From: Microplitis mediator
Taxonomy: Eukaryota; Arthropoda; Insecta; Hymenoptera; Braconidae
DNA length: 64,000 bases
Reading direction: 5' to 3'
Assembly: GCF_029852145.1 (NCBI RefSeq)
Contig: NC_079976.1
Coordinates: 20,300,617-20,364,616, forward strand
Position numbers and translations under genes: made by a program. Under the pieces are notes generated by a model. It was not told the DNA's origin, did not search any database, and saw only the letters and a program-made list of their open reading frames with translations. Every line of letters begins with the position of its first letter. The first letter of the stretch is position 1. Shown piece by piece: positions 48,781 to 59,577 of the stretch.

Positions 48781-51700
48781 TATTTACGTAACGATAAAGC
48801 ATTATGAAAAATAATTTTAATTCCATGTAAATCGTCTAAAGGTTGTTCGAAAGTGATTAAGCGTTTTTCATTTTTTAACCTGTCCAATTCAACCTTAAGG
48901 TCACTAGTGTTGTCTAACGGAGCTGGTGGCTTAAAGTCTCCATCGATATACAAATTATGAAGATCTGTTACTCGACTATATGCAACATATTGCATTGTGC
49001 GTGTCATTCCTTTGTTATGTACACAAACATATGGATAAGTTTGGCCTTGGCTTTTGTGAGTTGTTAGACTTTCAGCACAAATTAAAGGAAATTGTCTTCG
49101 TGTAGCCATTTTCTGACCAACTGCAATATCCGTAACTATAATTGGGAAAATAGGGACAAAATACGAATGTTTAAAATCATTTTCTACAAGACATCTATAT
49201 TTGTTTCGAGTACTGCAACCGATCTCGTTGTTTTCAAACTCTAACCACAGAATCGTGATTTCGTCTGAATTTTTTTTTTGAGACACATGTCTGAGAATAC
49301 CGGTAGCTCCATTCACTAACCCTTCTTTAGTACTTATGTTACGAGTTACCATCAATTTAACACCAAGTTTTGCATAAAGAGTTTTAGGCAAACAGCCAGT
49401 TCTGTTAGTTGGAAGCTTATGAAGAGCATCAAGTGCCTTATTAATCGTTTTCTCATTCATTCTTCCTTTACCTTGAATTTCATCTTTAGCCTCGTGTATA
49501 AACAAGTCACCTTTCATACTATTAATTATTTTTTCATTGAAAGCATCTACATCCTTATTTGTATAATACAAGTGAATTGCATTATAAGGTACATTTTTCA
49601 AATTACAACGTGATCTAAATAGTTGTATGTCATCATCAGTCATTGTACCCATAGAAAGATTATTTAAAGCATTAATAAATTCTATGTTATCTTGTCGCAT
49701 TACTTTAGTTAATTCATAATATTCAAAGTCGAGCCAATTGTCTGTTGCGAATAATGCATTATACGTAGGGTCTGCAATATTTGGTTTAAAAGGTTGATCA
49801 GGATACTGTTTATTCCACTGCGATTTTTTATCCCTTAAACAATGGAATGCTGTATAATAAATAGGTTTATCCATAATTGGTGGAAGCTGTCGTAAATCTC
49901 CAACAAAAATAATTGACAGTCCACCAAATGGAGAATTGTTCCCTGTTATTTGTTGGAGACGAGTATCAATTTGATTCAATCGATTTCGACCGATCATTGA
50001 AACCTCATCGATGATAACAACTTTTACATTTCGCATTTCAAATCTCAAGGATGTAACAACGCTAGAACTTAATGCTGCCATGTTTCTGCTCATATTGTCT
50101 ATCGGTAAACAAAAACAACTGTGTAGAGTGACACCATTAATTACATATGCAGCTTTTCCAGAAGGAGCTGCTAGAATAACATGAGCTGATTCAATATCTG
50201 TACAACTTATTCTTTTTGTATAGTAATCTGATATGACATGATATAAAAGATTAATAAGAAATGATTTCCCAGTTCCTGCTTGACCAGAAATCATTAAACG
50301 AATTGGCTTGCCAATTTTTTGAGCATGTAAACAGTGCATAGTTATTTGAAGCTGCTGTTCATTTGCTGTTAAAAGTAATTCTAAAATTTCATTACTTTTC
50401 ATAACTTTTGGAACACTAATTTTATAGTCATTTTCCTTCGAATTTGACGAATTGCAATTTTTATTTGCAGCAAAAATATCAACAGAGTCATCTAGCTGAT
50501 TTTCTTTAAGGGTAAAATCTTTATTTTCATCATTATGTTCATCGTTATGATCATCGTCTTCCGCTTCTTTTTCTTTGAAGATATCTGCGAGATAACTCTC
50601 TTCCATTTGGTATATCAATGATCGATTTGTTACAATGAGATCTAAATTGTTTTCATAGATATTTTTTCGATTTTCACTGCAATTTTCAATTTCGGTTTTT
50701 TCATCACGAAATGGAAAAAAAAGTAGTAACTGTTCTCGATAATAATTAGATTCATCTTGGTGTTTATTGTAATGACGTGAACGTAAAATTTTTCGCTTCT
50801 TGCGTTTTTTTGCATCATCGTCTGGATTAATGCTAGCATTGTCATCCTCACAATTAGAATCATCATTCGAATTATAACCACTTTTCGCTTTTAATTTATC
50901 AAGATCGCTATATCCAGTAGCAAAATCAGCTAAACACATAGTCTCATACTTTGTATCACGTTTACAATATTTATCAATAATGTTATCTTGGTAAATATCA
51001 GTCGAATCAGGCGCTAGATTCATCAAGTCTTTCATACGTTTAAGAACTCTGTGTCTTTCATCTATTGGAAAAGTAGGGACAAAAACTCCTTTACGGCTTG
51101 CTTTAAACATTGGTATATGAAGTATAATAGCAGCAGCTTCCTGTGCTGATAAAACTCTTGAGTTAATAAATGCATTTGCAAACTTTTTAACTTTTTCAAG
51201 GTTGGTGAAATCTTCATTGGAAAATTGCTCAATTAAAGTTCTAAATAACTTAGCCATATCTTTTTCAACCTTCACTATGTAATCAGTTAGATAGCTTATA
51301 CAAGCATAAGGATCACAAATGAATTGGATATCCATATTTGATTTTAGAAGGTTTAAGATATCAAGATTATAAGCATTCATGAATATCTCGTTGCTTTGAC
51401 GTTTTAAGAACACTCGTGTTGTTTTTAGAAGGTATCTTGCAGCTTGAATATATTCAGTTTCGGTCATTTCAAGCTCTTTCAAGACTTGAGAAAACGGTAT
51501 CTCTCGGGGCAGCTTATCCAGTTCATCGAGATAATTTTTTACTTTTTCAACATGAAATTTAACTGTTTCACTTCGTTCCTCAGAAGGTAATTTAGTTAAA
51601 ATTCTCGTTACCGGCATCGGCCACAAAGGATAATGGAAACGACATATTTTTGTATTTTTCGTTCCTTTATGACACGTGAATGTATGTTTATGCATCTGAG

Positions 51701-53879
51701 AATCTCTTACATATGGGTTATTTTTGTCTAATTTACATGTTATAAATTGATCTATAATGTCAACACATTCTTTTTCAGACTTATCATTTTCTGGATTATA
51801 ACGAGGTGCATCTCGTAACCATGCTACCATATGACGATGTAAAACTCCTTTTTGTTGGACTTCGTCTTTATGACAGTAATCTTCAATGTAATGAACATTG
51901 AACGGACCATTTTCTTTATTCATACACTGACTAATGGATGTAAAATAACGATCTATGAAACGTGCACAATCCACTGGATTGTTACGAATCAACAAGTCTT
52001 TTTCGTTACGATTTAGATTAAGTACATCATAGCTACTTATCGTTTTTCCGTATTGTTCTTCATAGAGTTGTTTAAGAATAGGAACATTATTATGTAAATT
52101 ACAAGAAAAAGTAAAAAACATATTTGGAGTTCCAATTTGAGCCATTGCAGCAATCAAAAATTTTTTTTTATCTTCCATATAAGCAGGAGACCCAACTATT
52201 GGAGTGAGAAATTTGTAAGCTTCATTCTTATTAACGAGTTTATCTTTTAAATCACCTTTAAGAGCATCATTGGCCTTTAAAGATTCATTTTTGCAACCTC
52301 TACGCGTAACGAAATTCATAGAATCTCTTGTTCGTTTTTGTACAGTCATTTGACCGAGTAAAAGAACAAAAGTTGGATCATGCCGACAACGAGGATCTTT
52401 ATGAGTAATCCAAAGCTTATGTTTTTCATTGGTGGTTAGAACTTTTTCTTCATCGAACGGTTCACCCCCAAAAATGTGTGGGTGACATAAAATTTCATAA
52501 TCCGGAATGCTATACATTGGTTTCGGAATTTTATTTTCACCTGGTGCAATGATTCTAGTAATTTCTGCCATTTCACGATTCTGATCAATGACTAAAACGT
52601 TGTCACTGTCAAAATTTCCATTACATTCATTATCTTCACCATTTTCATCATTTGTATTGTCAAATTGTTCATAAAATTTTTCAAATAAATGATTGTTAGG
52701 ATCAGCTAAAAACTTTTTATCGTTTTCATCTACAATAAATGGAAATTTATCCTGTTCCAATTGCGATAAAAACGTTTCATTTTCTTTAATATCGTATTGC
52801 ATGTACAATGTTGATTTACAAAGAAATTTCATAGAATCTTTGACGTCTTTGACAACAATATTTTCAGCCATATAACTACTTTTGTACTCTTTCTTACGTT
52901 TAATTTTGATTTGAACTACTTGAGCTTCTTCAGGACGACGAGGCAAACATTTCATCATTTCTCCTACATCTACTTCAACATTTACTATATTCCCTTTAAG
53001 AGATAATTGTGGATGAATTGTGTACTGTTGAAGGGGTATAATTTGCAGAAATGGTAGCCATGGTGACACTAGTCTAGCCCCAAGTGGACTTAGACGTTTC
53101 AAGTAATCAGGTATTTCTGCGAAAGACAAATTTTTTGTGGCAGTTTTTTTGGGTATTTGACCAATTCTTAAACTGTTCCAACATGAATCACATAGAAACT
53201 CTGACTGTGGAAAATTATAAGCATAGTTTTTCATACCTTGCTCTGATATTTTCAATCTTTTGTAGTCAGTCAATTTTTTAATAGAATTATAAAGCTTACG
53301 CAAACAGCAACAACAAATCTCTGGATTGTGACGTTGCTTTGCTAAGACACTTTGATATAATTTTGCAGATTTTTTATTCTGTCCATTTTTAGCTTGATAT
53401 GCAAGCTTAGATGAAAAATTTTCATTATACTTCAAAAATTCATTCATTCTTTCCTTTTGTTTCGCCTGCTTCTCAGCCTGACGCAGTTTGGGCCCAGAAA
53501 CTGGATCTACTCGAGCTTTTTTGTGAGCAATATTAGAAGAATCATATAATTTCTTACGCTTTTTTGGACTTTGTGTTTGTTTTTCATTAATCTTGTCTGA
53601 AGAGAGATTACTCATTCTTATGTCAGATTTTTCTTTTTTACTGGAAACAAGAACACCATTTTTACGACGATTTGAAATATATTCTTTATCTTTTTCATTT
53701 TTTTTTAGTCGTTGATTCTCGTTCATCTTCATTCGCTGAGAAACCTTAAGGTTTTGAGCCAGACGGTATTCTTCATTTGATCGTAATGCTTTGTATGCAG
53801 TAGCTTGTATCTGACGCCGTTGAGCAAGAGATCGTTTTTTTGTTTTTGGCATTATAATTTGTATATCAAAAATAAACAC
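48762..53879 (-). CDS. Helentron/Helitron Rep-helicase polyprotein with the start of the endonuclease domain
   Basis: 1,705 residues. Order: basic N-terminus (1-150); Cys-rich finger, CCCCLRKLY ... FLCDSCWNSL (~190-235); Helitron Rep nuclease with IGTPNMFFTFSCN, the HUH motif GVLHRHMVAWL (~679) and the two-tyrosine motif DPYACISYLTDYIVK (~855-870); then a PIF1-like superfamily-1 helicase with Walker A GQAGTGKSF (~1198), VIIDEVSMIGR (~1283), FVGDLRQLPPI, TTHKSQGQTY and VAYSRVTDL. It ends FHNALSLRKY, the first EEP endonuclease motif, followed by five residues and a stop from the inserted palindrome. The first Met lies at 53879; Met10 (MPKTKKRS) is an equally good start. All Rep and helicase catalytic residues I can check are present, so rolling-circle functions could be intact, but endonuclease and OTU are severed. 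The long clean frame implies recent activity. Confidence 0.92.
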   Translation of the reverse strand: MFIFDIQIIMPKTKKRSLAQRRQIQATAYKALRSNEEYRLAQNLKVSQRMKMNENQRLKKNEKDKEYISNRRKNGVLVSSKKEKSDIRMSNLSSDKINEKQTQSPKKRKKLYDSSNIAHKKARVDPVSGPKLRQAEKQAKQKERMNEFLKYNENFSSKLAYQAKNGQNKKSAKLYQSVLAKQRHNPEICCCCLRKLYNSIKKLTDYKRLKISEQGMKNYAYNFPQSEFLCDSCWNSLRIGQIPKKTATKNLSFAEIPDYLKRLSPLGARLVSPWLPFLQIIPLQQYTIHPQLSLKGNIVNVEVDVGEMMKCLPRRPEEAQVVQIKIKRKKEYKSSYMAENIVVKDVKDSMKFLCKSTLYMQYDIKENETFLSQLEQDKFPFIVDENDKKFLADPNNHLFEKFYEQFDNTNDENGEDNECNGNFDSDNVLVIDQNREMAEITRIIAPGENKIPKPMYSIPDYEILCHPHIFGGEPFDEEKVLTTNEKHKLWITHKDPRCRHDPTFVLLLGQMTVQKRTRDSMNFVTRRGCKNESLKANDALKGDLKDKLVNKNEAYKFLTPIVGSPAYMEDKKKFLIAAMAQIGTPNMFFTFSCNLHNNVPILKQLYEEQYGKTISSYDVLNLNRNEKDLLIRNNPVDCARFIDRYFTSISQCMNKENGPFNVHYIEDYCHKDEVQQKGVLHRHMVAWLRDAPRYNPENDKSEKECVDIIDQFITCKLDKNNPYVRDSQMHKHTFTCHKGTKNTKICRFHYPLWPMPVTRILTKLPSEERSETVKFHVEKVKNYLDELDKLPREIPFSQVLKELEMTETEYIQAARYLLKTTRVFLKRQSNEIFMNAYNLDILNLLKSNMDIQFICDPYACISYLTDYIVKVEKDMAKLFRTLIEQFSNEDFTNLEKVKKFANAFINSRVLSAQEAAAIILHIPMFKASRKGVFVPTFPIDERHRVLKRMKDLMNLAPDSTDIYQDNIIDKYCKRDTKYETMCLADFATGYSDLDKLKAKSGYNSNDDSNCEDDNASINPDDDAKKRKKRKILRSRHYNKHQDESNYYREQLLLFFPFRDEKTEIENCSENRKNIYENNLDLIVTNRSLIYQMEESYLADIFKEKEAEDDDHNDEHNDENKDFTLKENQLDDSVDIFAANKNCNSSNSKENDYKISVPKVMKSNEILELLLTANEQQLQITMHCLHAQKIGKPIRLMISGQAGTGKSFLINLLYHVISDYYTKRISCTDIESAHVILAAPSGKAAYVINGVTLHSCFCLPIDNMSRNMAALSSSVVTSLRFEMRNVKVVIIDEVSMIGRNRLNQIDTRLQQITGNNSPFGGLSIIFVGDLRQLPPIMDKPIYYTAFHCLRDKKSQWNKQYPDQPFKPNIADPTYNALFATDNWLDFEYYELTKVMRQDNIEFINALNNLSMGTMTDDDIQLFRSRCNLKNVPYNAIHLYYTNKDVDAFNEKIINSMKGDLFIHEAKDEIQGKGRMNEKTINKALDALHKLPTNRTGCLPKTLYAKLGVKLMVTRNISTKEGLVNGATGILRHVSQKKNSDEITILWLEFENNEIGCSTRNKYRCLVENDFKHSYFVPIFPIIVTDIAVGQKMATRRQFPLICAESLTTHKSQGQTYPYVCVHNKGMTRTMQYVAYSRVTDLHNLYIDGDFKPPAPLDNTSDLKVELDRLKNEKRLITFEQPLDDLHGIKIIFHNALSLRKYTNAKN

Positions 53880-53900
53880 TGATGAAGGAAGATTTTATGT

Positions 53901-53980
53901 AAAGTCGCAAAAGGCAGACTAAAGTCGCAAAAGGCAGACTAAAGTCGCAAAAGGCAGACTAAAGTCGCAAATGGCAGACT
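53901..53980. repeat. Four tandem 20-bp repeats just upstream of the Helentron gene
   Basis: Four head-to-tail copies of AAAGTCGCAAAAGGCAGACT; the fourth has one change (AAATGGC). They lie 22 bp upstream of the start codon of the Rep-helicase frame. Short tandem repeats are common near the ends of Helentrons, so this may mark the 5' terminal or promoter region. Confidence 0.85.
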
Positions 53981-55690
53981 AAAATTGCTGAAAGAAATAT
54001 ATTGTTAAAAACAAAGTCAATGAAAAAAAATTTACAATGTAGAAACAAATGAAAACACTCTCTGATGCTATGCGTTGTATATAAAGAACGTGAAAAATCG
54101 TTATTGAATTGATGATATTTGGAATGATATAAAAACTTTTGAATAAAAAACAAAAGAAAAAATTTTTCTACACATAAGTAAATTTTTTTTCACTGCAAAA
54201 ATAATTAGTAATTAAAACAACTAAAATAAAACTACAATAGTAATAAAAAAAAAAAACAAAAATAGTAGTAACCCGTGTTTAATTATATTAATTGAAGTAA
54301 TCGAAAAAAGTATCATTACATGATAATAAAAATAAATAACTATCAAAAAATGTATTTAAAAAAATATTAATTAACAAAGAAATGGTATTATAATCCAACA
54401 AAAATGCAATCAAACTTTTATACAAGAATAAGCATTGAGACACACCGTAGGTTATTGAAAACACTGATTTAGTTAATTAGAGGATGTAAAAATCACTAAA
54501 ACAACAATTATTCGGAAAGTAACCGAAACTTTACGCAGTCAAAGATTTCAACGAAGCTTGAATAACTTTTTTGTTAAAATGAAAGTCGTTAACTGAAGAA
54601 AGAACGCAAAATCAGAAACGAACAAAGCCTAAAAAATGTCCACCGTATTATCTTATAGTGTTAAAATGATGATTGGTCCGAAGTCGAATCACTATCACTG
54701 TCGGAAACTTTTGGGGAAAAAAAACTTGTTGGTACACTTGTAATAAAAACGAAGAATTATTAATTTTATTACATTTGTTAGATGTCGTTACTTTAATATT
54801 CAAAACTTTCATATAATTTTTGAAAAAATAAAAAAAAACCACGGTATCATACATGGTACAGAAAATATGGTATCATGTTCAAAGATACATTTATTAGCAA
54901 TAATTATGTCCGGGTACTTTTGCTTCTAGGGAAAATAAAAACTCAATACTGTAATATTTCTGTAGAAAATTTCTATAAAAAATAATGATATACTGAAATC
55001 AAATTGTAAAAAAATTAGTTCTCCAGTAACACGTCTTTGAGCAAGATTCTGGAGTAAGTTGAGTATGTTGAGCAAGACCCCTAGCTACTAGTGTCTTTTT
55101 CTATGTATGTATTTTTCGTAAGATCGTATATCAAGAATTCTATGTCAAGATTTGTAGATATCGTGGTATCGTACACAAAAAAAAAAATATTAACGATATC
55201 TTGAACACGGTGCAATGAAAAGTGTCTGATGCATTTTTTGTACCAGTAACTTACAGTAGATACTTACGCAAGGCTTGCTCGAGATCTGCTCAACTATACT
55301 CTACCTTCAGAATTGAGTTAGAATCTGGCACGAATTTCTCGTGTAAGGCTTGCACTAGGCTTGCAATTGAAATCTGGTCTCAAATATCTGCAGCACGAAA
55401 CATACGTAGAAAGGACACTAGTATTATCGATCTTTAGAGCAAATTTGCTCATGAATTGAAAAAGATTGTTAGAGGGGTTTATGCTTGATAAAGTTTATAT
55501 AAAATATTTTAATAAATATTAATGGTTTCATACGCTGTTGATAATTCTTTCGATTTTCAAGGATAATTATCATGGAAATATAATACAATTTATTACATTG
55601 ACACGAATATCGATTTTTTACACAACATATAAAATTAAACTTTAATCTTCGATGAAAATAAAATAAGTGGATTTAGAAAATGTAAAAAAA
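53981..55690. other. AT-rich sequence without a supported gene
   Basis: 5' flank of the Helentron. At 55020-55440 text such as GCAAGGCTTGCTCGAGATCT and AAGATTTGTAGATATCGTGG looks like a decayed repeat. No splice-supported exon seen. Confidence 0.45.
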
Positions 55691-55739
55691 AACTTTTTAT
55701 TTATATAAATTTTATTCCCAATTATGCTTGAAAAAAACT

Positions 55740-57180
55740 TACTTCAGTAACATGGACAAAAGTATAAATTATAATTATCACTTAAATTATTCAACTCAAA
55801 TAATATTAATCAAATAATAAACAATAACATAATTAACATAAATCATCTTTGTTGTATGATTAAATTTTTTTTGTTTTTTAAATTGTTTACTTTAGGGTAA
55901 AAAAAATGAAATTGAGAACAACAACTAAAAATTAAATCTACTCGAAAATCAGAACGTTTTTCGCGCAACGAAAAAAAATGGAAAGTAAAACTCTACTAGA
56001 TGACTAGATTTCTAAAATATTTCGCTTATAGATGCTGACATGTTAGTCGAAAATCTTAGGCAACCCCAACTTCCGGAACTGCACCTTAAGCATCTGAATC
56101 ACATGAATTGTTTTCATTTTCGTTGCGCGAAAAACGTTTCGATTTTCATGTACATAAAATTAATCCAAATAATTTTTGAAAACTTTTGGGTAACGTGAAT
56201 TAAATAAATGTTGTTTGTTAACAACAATTTTTTTTTTAAATTATAAAAAAAATACTTTAGTACCACGAACAAAGGTATAAATTATAATGATAACTTAATT
56301 TATTCAACTCAAATAATATTAATCAAATGATAAACATTTAGAGTGTGAATGTAGCAGACATCAGACGAATCTAAAGTCATAAATAAATAGAGTAAATAAT
56401 TAATAAAAAATTAAATTAAACAAAAATGCGCATTTAAAAAATTTTAAAATAAATAAGTGCATTTATTATTAATATTTTTTTGTAATTATTTACTCTATTT
56501 ATTTATAATTTGAAATTTGTCTGATGTCTGCTACATTGAGACTCTTAAACAATAACATAATTAACATAAATCATCTTTGTTGTATGATTAAATTTTTTTT
56601 GTTTTTGAAATTGCTTACTTTAGGGCAAAAAAAAAGAAGTTGAGAACAAAAACTAAAAATTAAATCTACTCGAAGATTAGAACGTTTTTCGCGCAACGAA
56701 AAAAAAAATGGAAAGTAGAACTCTACTAGATGACTAGATTTCTAAAATATTTCGCTTATAGATGCTGACATGTTAGTCGAAAATCTTAGGCAACCCCAAC
56801 TTCCGGAACTGCACCTAAAGCATCTGAATCACATGAATTGTTTTCATTTTCGCTGCGCGAAAAACGTTTCGATTTTCATGTACATAAATTTAATCCAAAT
56901 AATTTTTGAAAACTTTTGTGTAACTTGAATTAAATAAATGTTGTTTGTTAACAACAATTTTTTTAAAAATTGTAAAAAAAAAATCTTTTAGTACCATGAT
57001 CTAAAGTATAAATTATAAAATTTCAATTAAAATTATTTAACTCAAATAATATAATTTAAATGATTAACAGTAATGTAATTTACATAAACCATCTACGTTT
57101 TTATGATTAAATTTTTTTATGTTTTTGTAATTGTTTATTTTAGGGTAAAAAATAAATCAAGAAAAAAAAATAACTTATCC
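55740..57180. repeat. Tandemly duplicated segments containing MITEs
   Basis: The block ACAATAACATAATTAACATA ... TTGTTGTATGATTAAATTTT occurs at about 55821 and 56549 (period 728 bp) and in diverged form near 57068. Each of the first two units carries the GTTTTTCGCGCAACG MITE (about 55939-56155 and 56657-56887). The units are highly similar, so the duplication is younger than the MITE insertion. Confidence 0.8.
56341..56550. mobile_element. Small palindromic MITE with GTAGCAGACATCAGAC ends
   Basis: Left GAATGTAGCAGACATCAGAC and right GTCTGATGTCTGCTACATTG enclose AT-rich inverted sequence. A relative is at about 32410-32600 (AGCGGACATCTGAT ... ATCCGATGTCTGCTAC). Its absence from the sister unit at 55.8 kb shows it inserted after the tandem duplication or at the duplication joint. 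Confidence 0.75.
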
Positions 57181-57344
57181 ATAGAATTATAGAAAAATAA
57201 TATAAAAGTTTTGTGTAACGTAAATACTATAAATATTTTTGAAAGTACAATTTTTTTCAAAAATTAAATAAAAAAATGTTACGAAAAAAAAAAAACAATT
57301 ACTATAAAATAAACAATTACAAAAAATAAGATATGATGGTCGGC

Positions 57345-58538
57345 TTAATGCTTATTTTGGTAAATGTATATGTTTCCACTATGACTATCAAAGTTACGAT
57401 TTTTTCCACCACGGTCATTATGACGATTCTGTTCTCGCCAATTTCGTCTCCGCTGGCCACCATTCTTCCTTCGCTTCAAAGGCTGATGAAACTTATTATC
57501 TGTAAGATAAAAATCAATAGATAGATAGACAGACAGACAAGCAGGTAGGCAGGCAAACAGACAAACAGGCAGACAGACAAATAGACAGACAGACAGATAA
57601 ACAGATAGACAGATAGATAGATAGATGGGTAGATAGATAGATAGATAGTGCCAAGTACATCAGAAACATTGAATCAATTCTATTCCCATACCGTTATCAT
57701 GAAAATCGCGATTACGGCGTTGATAGTCGCTAAGAATAGATAATGTTAATGGCGACAGTGATCGAATTGATGCAGCAGCTGGTTCGATTATTGGCTCTAC
57801 AGGGTCATCAGGTTGCTCTGCACGTTGAGCTAAATGAACAGCTGCTTGAGCAGGTTGTACAATTGGTTCAGCTGGTTGGACAACTACTTGAGCAGGTCGG
57901 ACAATCGGTTCAGCTGGTTGGACAGCTGCTTGAGCAGGTTGGACAATTGGTTCAGCTGGTTGGACAACTACTTGAGCAGGTCGGACAATAGGTTCAGCTG
58001 GTTGGACAGCTGCTTGAGCAGGTTGGACAATTGGTTCAGCTAGTTGGACAACTACTTGAGCAGGCTGGACAATCGGTCCAGCTGGTTGGACAGCTGCTTG
58101 AGCAGGTTGGACAATTGGTTCAGCAGGTTGGACTACCGGTTCAACAGGTTCTTGAACTGGTACAGCAAGTTGTTGAATTGGTTCAGCAGGTTGGACGATT
58201 GGTTCAACTGGTTGAACAACTGGTTCAACTGGTTGGGGGACAAGTCGAGCTGGCTGAACAACTTGTTGAGGTTGCCGCAATGCATCCATAGCTCGACTGT
58301 GACTTACAATCAACTCTCTTTCCCGTTGTATCCATCGAGCTTCATTTCTCGCACTCTCCGTTTCTAAACGGGCTATATATCGCCTCAAATCACTCAGCTG
58401 CTGATTTATGTTTCCTGAAATAAATATTTACCATATAAATATACATATACATATATAAACATTAAAATAATGCATGTCAATTTAATCAAAACTTTTGAAA
58501 TCACTAAAAATAAAAAGTAGCTTACTTTCTCGGGACAT
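57345..58538 (-). CDS. Three-exon gene for a Pro/Gln/Val/Ala-rich repeat protein with a coiled-coil start and RN/RG-rich end
   Basis: Exons 58526-58538 (MSRE), 57692-58414 and 57345-57499, with donors GTAAGC and GTATGG and acceptors TTTCAG and TTACAG. Total is 891 nt, exactly 297 codons including the stop, which supports the model. Residues ~5-50 (QQLSDLRRYIARLETESARN and on) have coiled-coil character. The middle (~55-220) repeats QPAEPIVQPAQ, QAAVQPAEPIV and RPAQVVVQPAEP in a 28-residue higher-order unit. The C-terminus is RRNRDFHDN then RRRNWREQNRHNDRGGKNRN, a possible RNA-binding tail. If the second donor is not used, exon 2 ends in-frame at 57660 after QCF, giving a shorter form. No signal peptide or known domain; it could be a host gene or a gag-like gene of a transposon. 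Confidence 0.6.
57518..57655. repeat. (TAGA)n/(CAGA)n microsatellite in an intron
   Basis: Interrupted tetranucleotide repeat of TAGA, CAGA and CAGG types. It lies within the second intron of the Pro/Gln/Val repeat gene, between the GTATGG donor and the TTACAG acceptor. Confidence 0.9.
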
Positions 58539-58559
58539 TTTGGAATCCAACAATTATTT

Positions 58560-59575
58560 TTTTTTTAGATTCTGACAACCTGAAAAAAACACGTAAATTT
58601 TTTTATTATTTTTTAAATATAGTTATATTTTTACATCAAAATTAATGGAAAAAAAAATACAAACGAATAATGTATTTAACGAACGAAAAATTTAGAGATG
58701 TGGACGTAGTTTAAAAAAAAAAATACATTTTAAAAAAAAGTGAGGTTACAGTTAAGACGCGCTTCAAGTATGTAAAAATGTTAATTTTTATTTTATATTA
58801 TTTCAATTTTATTTCATATTATATTATTATAAGCATTATACTCACGTTATACCTTTTTTGTTTAAATAACTATTGAAATGAAATCTGATGAAACAACAGT
58901 AAAATTGGCGGCAACACGTAACGATGGCGTTTCTTTCTCTATCTCTAAAATTATGACTTCCGTTGAGATGCACCATCGAGATATAAGTATTAAGCAGCAC
59001 CATCAATTTAATAACAACTAATGTCAAAATATTCACTATCTTGAAGTTAGCAGACAATTAACAATTTTCTAACTTTTTTTTTACAAATCAATTACAAAAA
59101 AAAAAAAAAAAAAAAAAATTCTCATGTAGAGAATTAAAATTGTTATGAGTGCAATTTTTTAAATATTTTATTTTATAATTAATCGTTTTTACAAAATAAA
59201 AATTGCGTCAGAAAGAGTCGTGCAAAATCATTGGCTGTTACTTTTTAATTTATAACATCTGGGAATTCCGAGAACGGAGTAATGGCAAGTTTTCATCGCA
59301 CTACGTCGAAATAATTTTAAATAACTAAATTTTTCTCCCGCCCTAACATGATGCACATATAGCATTAAAATTTTGCTTTATCGACTGTTTATATAATAGT
59401 GGACTAAAATACCGCTGTCAATTTAAGCCCGCTTCCCCGATAGCCACCCTAATAGCCACTTTAGCTTGAAATTGACGGTAATTTGATGTTGAAATTACCT
59501 GAAATTTGCTGCCCGAATTTGCCAACAATTTGATAGCAAAAGTTGAAAATAAAAATTTGCGGTTAATTTTTCTTC
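58560..59575. other. AT-rich sequence, poly-A run, no gene
   Basis: Upstream of the repeat-protein gene. Includes poly-A at about 59094-59117 and a AGTCGTGCAAAATCATTGG boundary at 59216 that belongs to the 60.8-62.2 kb repeat family. Confidence 0.5.
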
Positions 59576-59577
59576 AA

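Noticed and set aside
57743..58367. Long plus-strand frames rich in LVQLVGQLLEQ / WFSWLDNYLSR
   Set aside because: They are antisense readings of the Pro/Gln/Val repeat gene; the minus-strand model has splice sites and an exact codon total.
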